Below the pieces are notes generated by a model. That model made no database searches and had not been told where the DNA came from. It saw nothing but the letters and a program-made list of their open reading frames with translations. From contig CAISKG010000064.1 of the NCBI GenBank assembly GCA_903885855.1, positions 1 to 14,066 on the forward strand: a stretch of DNA of 14,066 nt. The letters run 5' to 3'. Position numbers and translations under genes: made by a program. Each line of letters starts with the position of its first letter. Positions within the stretch are counted from its first letter, which is position 1. Positions 6,426 to 12,450 of the stretch are shown piece after piece. Source of the stretch: an uncultured Planctomycetaceae bacterium (GTDB lineage Bacteria > Planctomycetota > Planctomycetia > Pirellulales > UBA1268).

Positions 6426-8506
6426 GCGAGCGTCGCGCGTGTCTGGTCCGGCCGTGGCGTCGCGCCCCGGTCGCCTTCGTCGGGCGCGTCGTCGCGGCCG
6501 CGATCCTCGCGCTGGCGCGGCTGGCCGCGACCGCCGCCGAGCCCGATCTCGACGAGGAGGCCGCCTTCCAGGCCGCCGCCGCCGCCGTCGCGCCGAGCGT
6601 GGTGCGCGTCGAGGTGGCGGGGGTGTCCGAGGCCGGTCTCTCGGGTCCGGCGGAAGCCTCGCCGGCGGCGGGGCCGTCGACCGGGCTGGTCGTCGGCGCC
6701 GACGGCTGGATCGTCGCCACGTCGTTCGCCGTTCCCAAGGACGTCACGCAGGCGGTGGTGACGCTGCCGGGCGGGGGGCGGCGCGTGGCGCGGGTCGCCG
6801 GGCGCGACCTCGCCCGGGGGCTCGTGCTCCTCGCGGTCGATCTGCCCGAGGGGACTTCCGGCCTCGCCGTCCCCGAGGCCGCGCCGCGCGACTCGTGGCG
6901 CGTCGGCCAGTGGACGCTCGTCCTCGGCCGGGCGTGGTCGGCCGTCGAGCCGAGCGTCGGCGTGGGGATCCTCTCCGCCACCAACCGCGCCTGGGGCAAG
7001 GCCGTGCAGACCGACGCGTCGGTGTCGCCGGCCAACTACGGCGGGCCGCTGGTCGACATCGCCGGTCGGGTGATCGGCGTGCTGGCTCCCCTGCCCGCCG
7101 AGACCGCGGGGATGACATCCGGCACCGAACTCTACGACTCCGGGATCGGATTCGCCGTCCCGCTCGAGGACATCCTCCGCGTCCTGCCCCGCCTCCAGGC
7201 GGGCGAGACGCTCGCGCCGGGAATCCTCGGCATCGGCTACGCGTCGCGCGACCCCTTCACCGCGGTGCCGCTCATCGCCACCTGCCGGGCCGGCTCGCCG
7301 GCGGCCAAGGCCGGGCTGCGGTCGGGCGACCGGATCGTGGAGGCCGACGGCCGGCCGATCACGCGCGTGGCGCAGCTGCGTCACGTGCTGGCACCGAAGT
7401 ACGCGGGCGACGCCGTCGATCTCGTCGTCGAGCGCGGCGAGGGGGGGGAGCGCGTCGCCGCGCGTGCGGAACTCGTCGCCTCGCTGCCGCCGTGGCGCCG
7501 CCCGGTGCTGGGCATCGTGCCGCGACGGACGGCCGCACGGCCGGCCGGCGCCGCTCCGGCCGCACCGGCCGCACCGGCCGGCGTGGTCGTCGATTGGGTC
7601 TGGCCCGACGGGCCGGCCGCGGCCGCGGGGGTCGTCGCCGGAGACCGCGTGACGATGATCCGCCACCGCCCGGCGGGAGCCGGCGAGGAGGGCGGCACGC
7701 TCGAGGTGGCGGATGCCGCCGCGCTGGGGGGCTTCGTGGGTGGGCTCGAGGCCGGCGACAGCTGCGAACTCGTCCTCGATCGAGCCGGCACACCGGCCAC
7801 GGTCACCCTGACGCTCGGCAAGCAGCCGGCCCTGCCGCCGGCGAACGTCCCGCCGCGCGAGGGGGACCCCGAAGCGGCGACGATCGAGCGCCTCGAGGCC
7901 GCGGAGATCGCCAAGCCAGCCTGGGTGGTGACGCCCGCCACCCAGCCCGAGACGCCCCTCGGCGTGCTCGTCTACTGCGGGCCGCCCGGTGCCGGGGCGG
8001 GCAAGGGGGCCGCCGCCGACGAGGCGGCGCGGCTCGCGGCCGGGCGCTGGAAGGCCGCCGCCACGCGCTACGGAGTGGCGGTCGTGCTCCCGGTTTCCGC
8101 CGACGCCGAACGCTGGGGGCGCGAGGACATCCAGACGCTCGCCCGATCGCTCGACGGCCTCCGGCTGCGGCGGCCGCTCGATCCCACCCGGATCGCCTTC
8201 GCCGGCAGCGGTCCGGGCGGGGCCTTCGCCTGGCTGGCGGCGGAGGGGCTCGGTCCGGCGGTGCGCGGCGTGGCCCTGCTCGACGCCGTCCTCCCCCGGC
8301 AGGCGACCGTCGAGCCGACGGAGCCCGGGCGCTCGCGGGCGGTGGTGTTCGGATCGCTCCCGGGGGCCGCGGTGGGACGCGTCGACGCCGACGTCCGGCG
8401 CCTCGACGCGGCCGGATACCCGGTGGGGATCCTGCCGGAGCTCATCGGAGACGCGCTCCCCGCCGAGACGCTCTGCTCGTGGGTCGAGGCCCTCGGCGTC
8501 CTCTGA
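6422..8506 (+). CDS. Protease-fold protein lacking triad, two PDZ domains, hydrolase-like tail
   Basis: 694 residues from GTG 6422, which has a perfect AGGAGG. The N-terminus has an Arg-rich n-region and a hydrophobic stretch ~18-38, so it is exported or anchored. The trypsin-like region (~45-255) aligns with the upstream protease, but the catalytic positions read Phe102 for His, Gly133 for Asp and Tyr206 for Ser (S-P-A-N-Y-G-G-P-L). PDZ 1 spans ~266-352 (A-A-K-A-G-L-R-S-G-D-R-I); PDZ 2 spans ~362-466 (A-A-A-A-G-V-V-A-G-D-R-V) after an Ala/Pro linker. Residues ~510-694 resemble an alpha/beta-hydrolase or S9-type core: P-L-G-V-L-V-Y-C-G-P-P, then R-I-A-F-A-G-S-G-P-G-G. In the latter the nucleophile-elbow serine position is Gly597, so this domain also looks inactive. 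It is likely a scaffold or adaptor. The hydrolase-like call is less certain than the protease fold. Confidence 0.85.
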   Translation: MSERRACLVRPWRRAPVAFVGRVVAAAILALARLAATAAEPDLDEEAAFQAAAAAVAPSVVRVEVAGVSEAGLSGPAEASPAAGPSTGLVVGADGWIVATSFAVPKDVTQAVVTLPGGGRRVARVAGRDLARGLVLLAVDLPEGTSGLAVPEAAPRDSWRVGQWTLVLGRAWSAVEPSVGVGILSATNRAWGKAVQTDASVSPANYGGPLVDIAGRVIGVLAPLPAETAGMTSGTELYDSGIGFAVPLEDILRVLPRLQAGETLAPGILGIGYASRDPFTAVPLIATCRAGSPAAKAGLRSGDRIVEADGRPITRVAQLRHVLAPKYAGDAVDLVVERGEGGERVAARAELVASLPPWRRPVLGIVPRRTAARPAGAAPAAPAAPAGVVVDWVWPDGPAAAAGVVAGDRVTMIRHRPAGAGEEGGTLEVADAAALGGFVGGLEAGDSCELVLDRAGTPATVTLTLGKQPALPPANVPPREGDPEAATIERLEAAEIAKPAWVVTPATQPETPLGVLVYCGPPGAGAGKGAAADEAARLAAGRWKAAATRYGVAVVLPVSADAERWGREDIQTLARSLDGLRLRRPLDPTRIAFAGSGPGGAFAWLAAEGLGPAVRGVALLDAVLPRQATVEPTEPGRSRAVVFGSLPGAAVGRVDADVRRLDAAGYPVGILPELIGDALPAETLCSWVEALGVL

Positions 8507-8507
8507 C

Positions 8508-9224
8508 GTGGCGGATCCCCGACCCGAGCGGCGGCCGGACGCGGAACCGCGGATCCTGTACGTCGACGACGCGCTCGTCGTCGTCGACAAGCCGCCGGGC
8601 ATGCCGAGCGTGCCGGCGCGCACGTCCGCCGATCCGCCCGACGTGGCGCGGCGGCTGTGCGGCGCGCTGCCGGGAGCGCGTGGGATGCCGGAGGCGGTCC
8701 ATCGCCTCGACCGCGACACCTCCGGCCTCCTCGTGCTGGCCCGGACGGCCGAGGACCGCGCGGCGCTGGGACGCGCGTTCGAGCACGGACGGGTGGAGAA
8801 GCGCTACCTCGCCCTGGTGACGGGAAGGCCGCCGGCACCGGCCGGCCTGATCCACCTGCCGATCGCCCCCGATCCGCTCCGCCCCCCGGCCCAGCGGCCC
8901 TGCGCCACCATCGGACGCCGCGCCTGCTCGCGCTGGCGCACCGTGGAGGACGGCGGCGGGGCGGAGGGAGTGACGATGCTCGAACTGGAGCCCGTCACGG
9001 GCCGATCGCACCAGCTCCGCGTCCACATGGCCTGGCTCGGGTGCCCGGTGCTCGGCGACCGCCTGTACGGCGGCGCGACGGAGGGGCAGGGGGGCCGGCT
9101 GTGGCTGCATGCGGCGCGCCTCGCCTTTCCGCACCCGCGCGACGGCCGACGGATGGCGTTCCTGGCGCCCCTGTGCCTCGATCCTCCCCGGGCCGGTCGG
9201 GGGGCTTGGGCGGAGCGTGGATGA
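8508..9224 (+). CDS. RluA-family pseudouridine synthase
   Basis: 238 residues, starting at GTG 8508, one base after the upstream stop and with no clear Shine-Dalgarno, so probably translated by coupling. RluA-family enzymes isomerise uridine to pseudouridine in rRNA or tRNA in the cytoplasm. Visible motifs are the opening V-V-V-D-K-P-P-G-M (24-32), the catalytic H-R-L-D-R-D-T-S-G (Asp68 in HRLD), a K-R-Y-L-A-L-V strand, G-R-S-H-Q-L-R-V-H and G-C-P-V-L-G-D-R-L-Y-G. There is no N-terminal S4 domain, and the length is close to short RluA/TruC-type members. Which RNA and which uridine cannot be told from the sequence. It is the last gene of an operon otherwise made of exported proteins, so its link may be simple read-through expression. 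Confidence 0.93.
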   Translation: MADPRPERRPDAEPRILYVDDALVVVDKPPGMPSVPARTSADPPDVARRLCGALPGARGMPEAVHRLDRDTSGLLVLARTAEDRAALGRAFEHGRVEKRYLALVTGRPPAPAGLIHLPIAPDPLRPPAQRPCATIGRRACSRWRTVEDGGGAEGVTMLELEPVTGRSHQLRVHMAWLGCPVLGDRLYGGATEGQGGRLWLHAARLAFPHPRDGRRMAFLAPLCLDPPRAGRGAWAERG

Positions 9225-9228
9225 CGCG

Positions 9229-9252
9229 GCCGACGGACGGTCAGCCGCCGGC
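9229..9252. terminator. Possible bidirectional hairpin between convergent genes
   Basis: GCCGACGG (9229-9236) pairs with CCGCCGGC (9245-9252) with one mismatch around an 8-base loop. It spans the 16-bp gap between two convergent stops and the last codons of the minus-strand gene. No T-run follows on either side, so this is a weak call; GC-rich stems arise easily at this composition. Confidence 0.25.
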
Positions 9253-10608
9253 GGGCGTGGGGCGCAGCGCCGAATCGCGCACCGCCTGCCAGTAGCGCGA
9301 AAACCGCCCGAGATCGCGGACGGCCGACACGTCGGCGAAGCGCGGCCAGGCGTGGATCGAGAGCGGCGTCCGCCGTGCGAGTGCCTCCCCCGCGTGACGG
9401 ACCCGCGGGCAGGTGGTCTCGGCCGCGGCCACGCCGTCGCACCCCATCCGCGTCGCCAGCACCGGCAGGACCTCGGCCGGCTCGCCGACCCCGACGAGCA
9501 CGCCGGGCACCTCGGCCAGGCACTCGAAGAGGAACACCAGACGCTTGAGCGACGGTCGCTCCGACTGCAGCCACGCAGGGTCCACCAGATGCACGCGTGG
9601 CGCATCCGGATGCCGCAGCAGGGCCGGATTCACCGTCGACGCCGCGTCGAGCGACAGCCACACCAGGGGCCGCGTCGGAGGGGGGCCCTCCGTCGCCGGC
9701 CGCCACGGGGCGGATGGCGGGATGCGCAGGGAGGGGCGCGACGCCGGCCCGCGGAACATCGCCGCCGCCAGGGTGTCGTCGTCGCCGTCGAACGGACAGG
9801 CCTCCGCCAGCGCGCAGCCCCGGCAATGGACGCCGTCGGTGCAGCCCTCGATGGTCCGACGTCGTGCCAGATAGGGCTTGGCGGAGAAGGTGCCCGCCAC
9901 CCACTGCCACGACAGATGATTGCTGGCGGGATCACCGTCGACGAGGTGGCGCAGGAACCAGTCGGCACCGGCGCGCCAGTCGACGCCGCGGACGTGCACC
10001 AGCCAGGCGGCCAGCCACATGCGCTCGTGGTTGTGGAGGTGGCCGGTGTCGACGAGCTTCCTCGCGAATCCGTCGATGCACGCCACGCCGGTCGCCGCCG
10101 CGGCGACGTCGGCCGGGAGCTCCGCCCCCCACGGGGCACGCGGCACCGCCGCCGGCGGCTCGATCGCCGCGCGGATTCGATCGCCGAGCGTGCCTTCGAC
10201 CCGGTGCCAGTAGTCGCGCCAGGCCAGTTCCGACACCAGCTTCTCGGCACCGGACGGGCCGCCGGCGAGGGCGAGGGCCCGGTCCCGTACCTCCGCCAGG
10301 CCGAGCACGCCGTGGCGGATCCAGGGGGAGAGCCCGGTCACCCGCCCGCCGACGTGGTTGCGGGTCGCGGCGTACGCGACGGGATCGATCCGCTCGAGCG
10401 CCTCGAGCGCCGCGGCGCGGCCTCCGCGGGGTTGGGCGTCCCAGTCGGCGCACGCGGGGTCGGCGGCGGGGAACCGCTCGGCGAGGGCCGCGACGAGTTG
10501 CCGTCGGCTCTGGGGCGTGAGGGGCGAGGGGGCCTGGAGAATCACGCTCGGGCTCGCTGGGGGCAGGCGGATGACCGTTCGAGCGGCTCGTGCATGGAGA
10601 GAGGGCAT
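9241..10608 (-). CDS. Photolyase/cryptochrome-like flavoprotein with swapped domain order
   Basis: 455 residues from ATG 10608; a GTG at 10545 (434 residues) is equally possible, and neither has a strong Shine-Dalgarno. Residues ~65-255 are the photolyase FAD-binding domain: T-G-L-S-P-W-I-R-H-G (91-100), S-E-L-A-W-R-D-Y-W (126-134), G-H-L-H-N-H-E-R-M (189-197), G-V-D-W-R-A-G, D-G-D-P-A-S-N (224-230) and W-Q-W-V-A-G-T. Four cysteines follow (256, 262, 265, 271). Residues ~313-410 then look like the alpha/beta antenna-binding domain that normally comes first: L-V-W-L-S-L-D...N-P-A-L-L, then R-L-V-F-L-F-E-C-L and G-E-P-A-E-V-L-P-V-L-A. The residue aligning with E. coli Trp306 appears to be Val168. 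Family role is light-driven DNA repair or photoreception; which applies is unclear. No neighbour explains it. Confidence 0.85.
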   Translation of the reverse strand: MPSLHARAARTVIRLPPASPSVILQAPSPLTPQSRRQLVAALAERFPAADPACADWDAQPRGGRAAALEALERIDPVAYAATRNHVGGRVTGLSPWIRHGVLGLAEVRDRALALAGGPSGAEKLVSELAWRDYWHRVEGTLGDRIRAAIEPPAAVPRAPWGAELPADVAAAATGVACIDGFARKLVDTGHLHNHERMWLAAWLVHVRGVDWRAGADWFLRHLVDGDPASNHLSWQWVAGTFSAKPYLARRRTIEGCTDGVHCRGCALAEACPFDGDDDTLAAAMFRGPASRPSLRIPPSAPWRPATEGPPPTRPLVWLSLDAASTVNPALLRHPDAPRVHLVDPAWLQSERPSLKRLVFLFECLAEVPGVLVGVGEPAEVLPVLATRMGCDGVAAAETTCPRVRHAGEALARRTPLSIHAWPRFADVSAVRDLGRFSRYWQAVRDSALRPTPAGG

Positions 10609-10809
10609 CGATCTGCCCGCAAACCGCGCCGGGGGAGCACGGGGCGGCGATCGTCGGACGTGGGACAGCCGGGGGCACGCCGCCCACCGAGGCGAAAAAC
10701 GGCTCGAAAACCGGGGCAGCGTGGCGGTGGCGGGACGACGGAGGGAAATCCTGACCGCACCGTTCCGTTCCGGCACGGCATTTGTATTCAGGATTGGGCA
10801 GGTCGGGGA

Positions 10810-10833
10810 GATCCGCGGCAGGTGCTGCGGATC
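10810..10833. other. Tetraloop hairpin
   Basis: GATCCGCGGC (10810-10819) and GCTGCGGATC (10824-10833) form a 10-bp stem with one G-T wobble around the loop AGGT. It lies ~200 bases upstream of the photolyase-like start on the minus strand. No T-tract follows on either strand, so it does not look like an intrinsic terminator. It could be a 5' leader element or part of a structured RNA. Confidence 0.5.
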
Positions 10834-10901
10834 CCCGTGGCCGCCTCCGGCACCCGTCGGGGCGGCGTGCGGATCCACGAGTGCCACCGTGAGGGCCCAC
10901 C

Positions 10902-11030
10902 ATGCGATTCCTCTGTGCGACCGAGGCGGCGGAGACGTTGGCCGTCCGGATCGGAAAGCCGATGCCTCGCCTGGAATCGATGATCCCGTCGTCGGCGACC
11001 ACCACCGCGGAGCCGCGTTCCTCGAAGTGA
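10902..11030 (+). CDS. Doubtful small ORF, 42 residues
   Basis: ATG 10902 to TGA 11028-11030, preceded by GAGGG at a 7-base spacing. The third codon positions are about 86% G or C, as expected for a real gene here. The predicted peptide begins M-R-F-L-C-A-T-E-A-A-E-T-L-A and has no signal peptide or family I recognise. The antisense frame sharing the same third positions (H-F-E-E-R-G-S-A-V-V-V-A-D-D-G and onward) reads equally like protein. The strand, and whether it is coding at all, is therefore unresolved; it may be a gene remnant. Confidence 0.22.
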   Translation: MRFLCATEAAETLAVRIGKPMPRLESMIPSSATTTAEPRSSK

Positions 11031-11109
11031 TCCCCGCGCGGTGACGTGCGCGTCGCCCGTGATCGTTTCCCGACGCCCTTGCCAGGTGTCGGTGCACCGT
11101 CCAGAAGGA

Positions 11110-11160
11110 TGCCCCAACGGCTTGGGTGGGCACTCCGCCTAGCTCACCCAGGCCGGGGCA
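11110..11160. repeat. REP-like long palindrome
   Basis: An imperfect 51-base inverted repeat. The inner arms are CTTGGGTGGGC (11121-11131) and GCTCACCCAGG (11142-11152), flanked by GG/CC and by TGCCCC (11110-11115) with GGGGCA (11155-11160). A three-base AAC bulge lies on the left arm and a 10-base loop in the centre. That is 19 paired positions with two G-T wobbles. There is no T-tract. The size, extragenic position and form suit a dispersed REP-type element; copy number cannot be judged from one window. Confidence 0.55.
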
Positions 11161-11220
11161 TTCCTGGATCGATGCGTGCGTCCGCCGGGCACGGGCTGCT
11201 CACCGCCCGGAATCCGGAGG

Positions 11221-11264
11221 CGAGCGCCCGCCCTCGACGTCGTGCCGCCCGAGGGCGTCGCTCG
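11221..11264 (-). terminator. Possible terminator hairpin after the secreted-protein gene
   Basis: The arms 11221-11236 and 11250-11264 pair as a 6-bp outer stem (CGAGCG/CGCTCG) and a 7-bp inner stem (GCCCTCG/CGAGGGC) separated by a small internal loop, with a 13-base terminal loop. It lies ~50 bases past the minus-strand stop at 11317. No T-run follows, so intrinsic termination is only possible, not shown. Confidence 0.35.
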
Positions 11265-11316
11265 GACAGCGTGGGCGCGCGAGGCCGACGACCCGGCCCA
11301 CGGTCCGGTCCACGAC

Positions 11317-12015
11317 TCAGCCCGCAGGGTAGCGCGGCTCGTTGGCGAGGCTGTTGAGGAACGTCCTGGCCCTGCCGTAATCGCCCGCGGGATAGCGGCT
11401 GACGTTCTGCTTCAGGGCCTCGATGAACTTCGAGACCGTCCCCTGGATCTTCTGGAACTCCTCGAACTGCAGGCTCCCGCCGGTGGCGGCGCGGTCCGCG
11501 AACAGCTTGTCGAGATCGCGGCGGAAGGGGTCGTAGATCGTGTCGGTGAGGACCATCGGATACTCGATGTGGCCCGTCACGGGATCGAGTTGCGCCGAGG
11601 TGAGGCGCGGCGGAGCGGCGCTCTTGGCGAAGCGGATCGCCTGATCACGGGTGACCGCCGGCCCCGCCTCGGCCTTGCGGGCCTCGCGGTTGGTGCGGCG
11701 CATGTCGAAGAACGCGTCGGTCCATTGCTGGCGGTTCTGGATGTCCTTCGACTTGGCATCCTCCCAGTTCTTGGCGGCCTCCGAGTTCTGCAGGTTCGCG
11801 TAGCCCTCCGAACGGATGATGTCCGACATGCCGTACGCCGCAGCCTGGCCCGCGGTGGAGGCGTAGCCGCCGCCCATGCCCCATCCCCCCCAGCCTCCTC
11901 CCCACTGGGCGCGGGCCGGGGCCGCCGCCGCGTCGACGACGACGAGCGCGCCGACGGCGAGCAGCACGGCATGGAGCGTACGACGGGGGGCGGGAGCGGG
12001 GATCGTGCGGGTCAT
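11317..12015 (-). CDS. Secreted planctomycete-type protein, unknown function
   Basis: 232 residues from ATG 12015, preceded by GAGAGA at ~8 bases. The signal peptide (Arg11-Arg12, hydrophobic core ~14-30, ARA cleavage at 36) leads into a Gly/Trp-rich segment (Q-W-G-G-G-W-G-G-W-G). A helical region follows with Y-G-M-S-D-I-I-R, Y-A-N-L-Q-N-S-E-A-A and F-F-D-M-R-R-T-N-R-E-A-R (102-113). The second half has H-I-E-Y-P-M-V-L, F-R-R-D-L-D-K-L-F and a C-terminal F-L-N-S-L-A-N-E. I associate this layout with an abundant uncharacterised planctomycete secreted family; I cannot name a domain. It contains no cysteine and no membrane anchor beyond the signal. It is transcribed divergently from the HEAT-repeat lipoprotein gene and may share its control region. 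Function is unknown; a cell-surface role is inferred from export alone. Confidence 0.85.
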   Translation of the reverse strand: MTRTIPAPAPRRTLHAVLLAVGALVVVDAAAAPARAQWGGGWGGWGMGGGYASTAGQAAAYGMSDIIRSEGYANLQNSEAAKNWEDAKSKDIQNRQQWTDAFFDMRRTNREARKAEAGPAVTRDQAIRFAKSAAPPRLTSAQLDPVTGHIEYPMVLTDTIYDPFRRDLDKLFADRAATGGSLQFEEFQKIQGTVSKFIEALKQNVSRYPAGDYGRARTFLNSLANEPRYPAG

Positions 12016-12450
12016 GGCCGGTCTCTCGGAGTCGGGAGATGGGAATGGGGTGGGGGAGCGATGGTCGGCGACGGCGTGTCGCGGGCCGGCGGTCGGGCCG
12101 GCCTGTGGCGACGGGGGAGCAGACAAACGTGGAACACCGTTGCCTGCCGTGCAAGCCGTGATCCCGCGGCGGACCACCGGGAATCCGCCGTGGGAGAAAA
12201 CCACCCCGCAGTATACTCTTCCGCTCAGGGCCGGGCGACGTCGGTTCCGCCCCGGTGTCCGTCGGCCTGGCGGCCGGTCGCCCCGGCGGCGGCGGGTTGG
12301 TCGGCGGCGGGTCGGCCTGGCGCGGTGGTGCCGGTCGTAGGATGGACGGGGGCCGAATCGGTGGGCCCTTCCAGGGGCGCAGCGGGGATGAGCGCCCCCG
12401 GCGATGCTATGGGTTCTTGGAAGGACCGTTCTTTCCCGGAGCGTATCGAC
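12016..12450. promoter_or_regulatory. Divergent intergenic control region
   Basis: 435 bp between two divergent starts, so promoters for both genes should lie here. The AT-richest point (12194-12222) contains the perfect palindrome AGTATACT (12210-12217), which gives a TATACT -10-like hexamer on both strands. No convincing -35 box is visible on either side. A 7-bp hairpin, GGGGCGC (12374-12380) with GCGCCCC (12392-12398), lies in the presumed 5' leader of the plus-strand gene. No gene is supported inside the gap. Confidence 0.4.

Larger units (their letters stand above)
10609..11316. other. Intergenic region, ~700 bp, hairpin-rich
   Basis: Between the photolyase-like gene start and the 3' end of the next minus-strand gene. 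It contains three strong hairpins (10810-10833, 11110-11160, 11221-11264), a coding-like patch of 43 codons (10902-11030), and a short AT-richer stretch at ~10780-10796 that could hold the photolyase promoter, although no good -35/-10 pair is visible. No tRNA or recognisable RNA family is seen. Long upstream or antisense open frames here read as low-complexity Arg/Pro/Ala and are not believed. Confidence 0.6.

Noticed and set aside
2087..7448. Runs of eight C or G in four operon genes (2087-2094, 3715-3722, 6193-6200, 7441-7448) as phase-variation tracts
   Set aside because: A rough estimate at p(G)=p(C)=0.36 gives about five such runs in 14 kb by chance, so their presence is not evidence of contingency loci.
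6080..8719. Minus-strand open frame opposite the third protease-fold gene
   Set aside because: No recognisable motif; the plus strand has PDZ motifs, a perfect AGGAGG and coupled starts.
10609..11133. Extension of the photolyase-like gene upstream to 630 residues
   Set aside because: The extra residues are low-complexity, run through the hairpins, and the upstream ATG is inside the REP-like palindrome.
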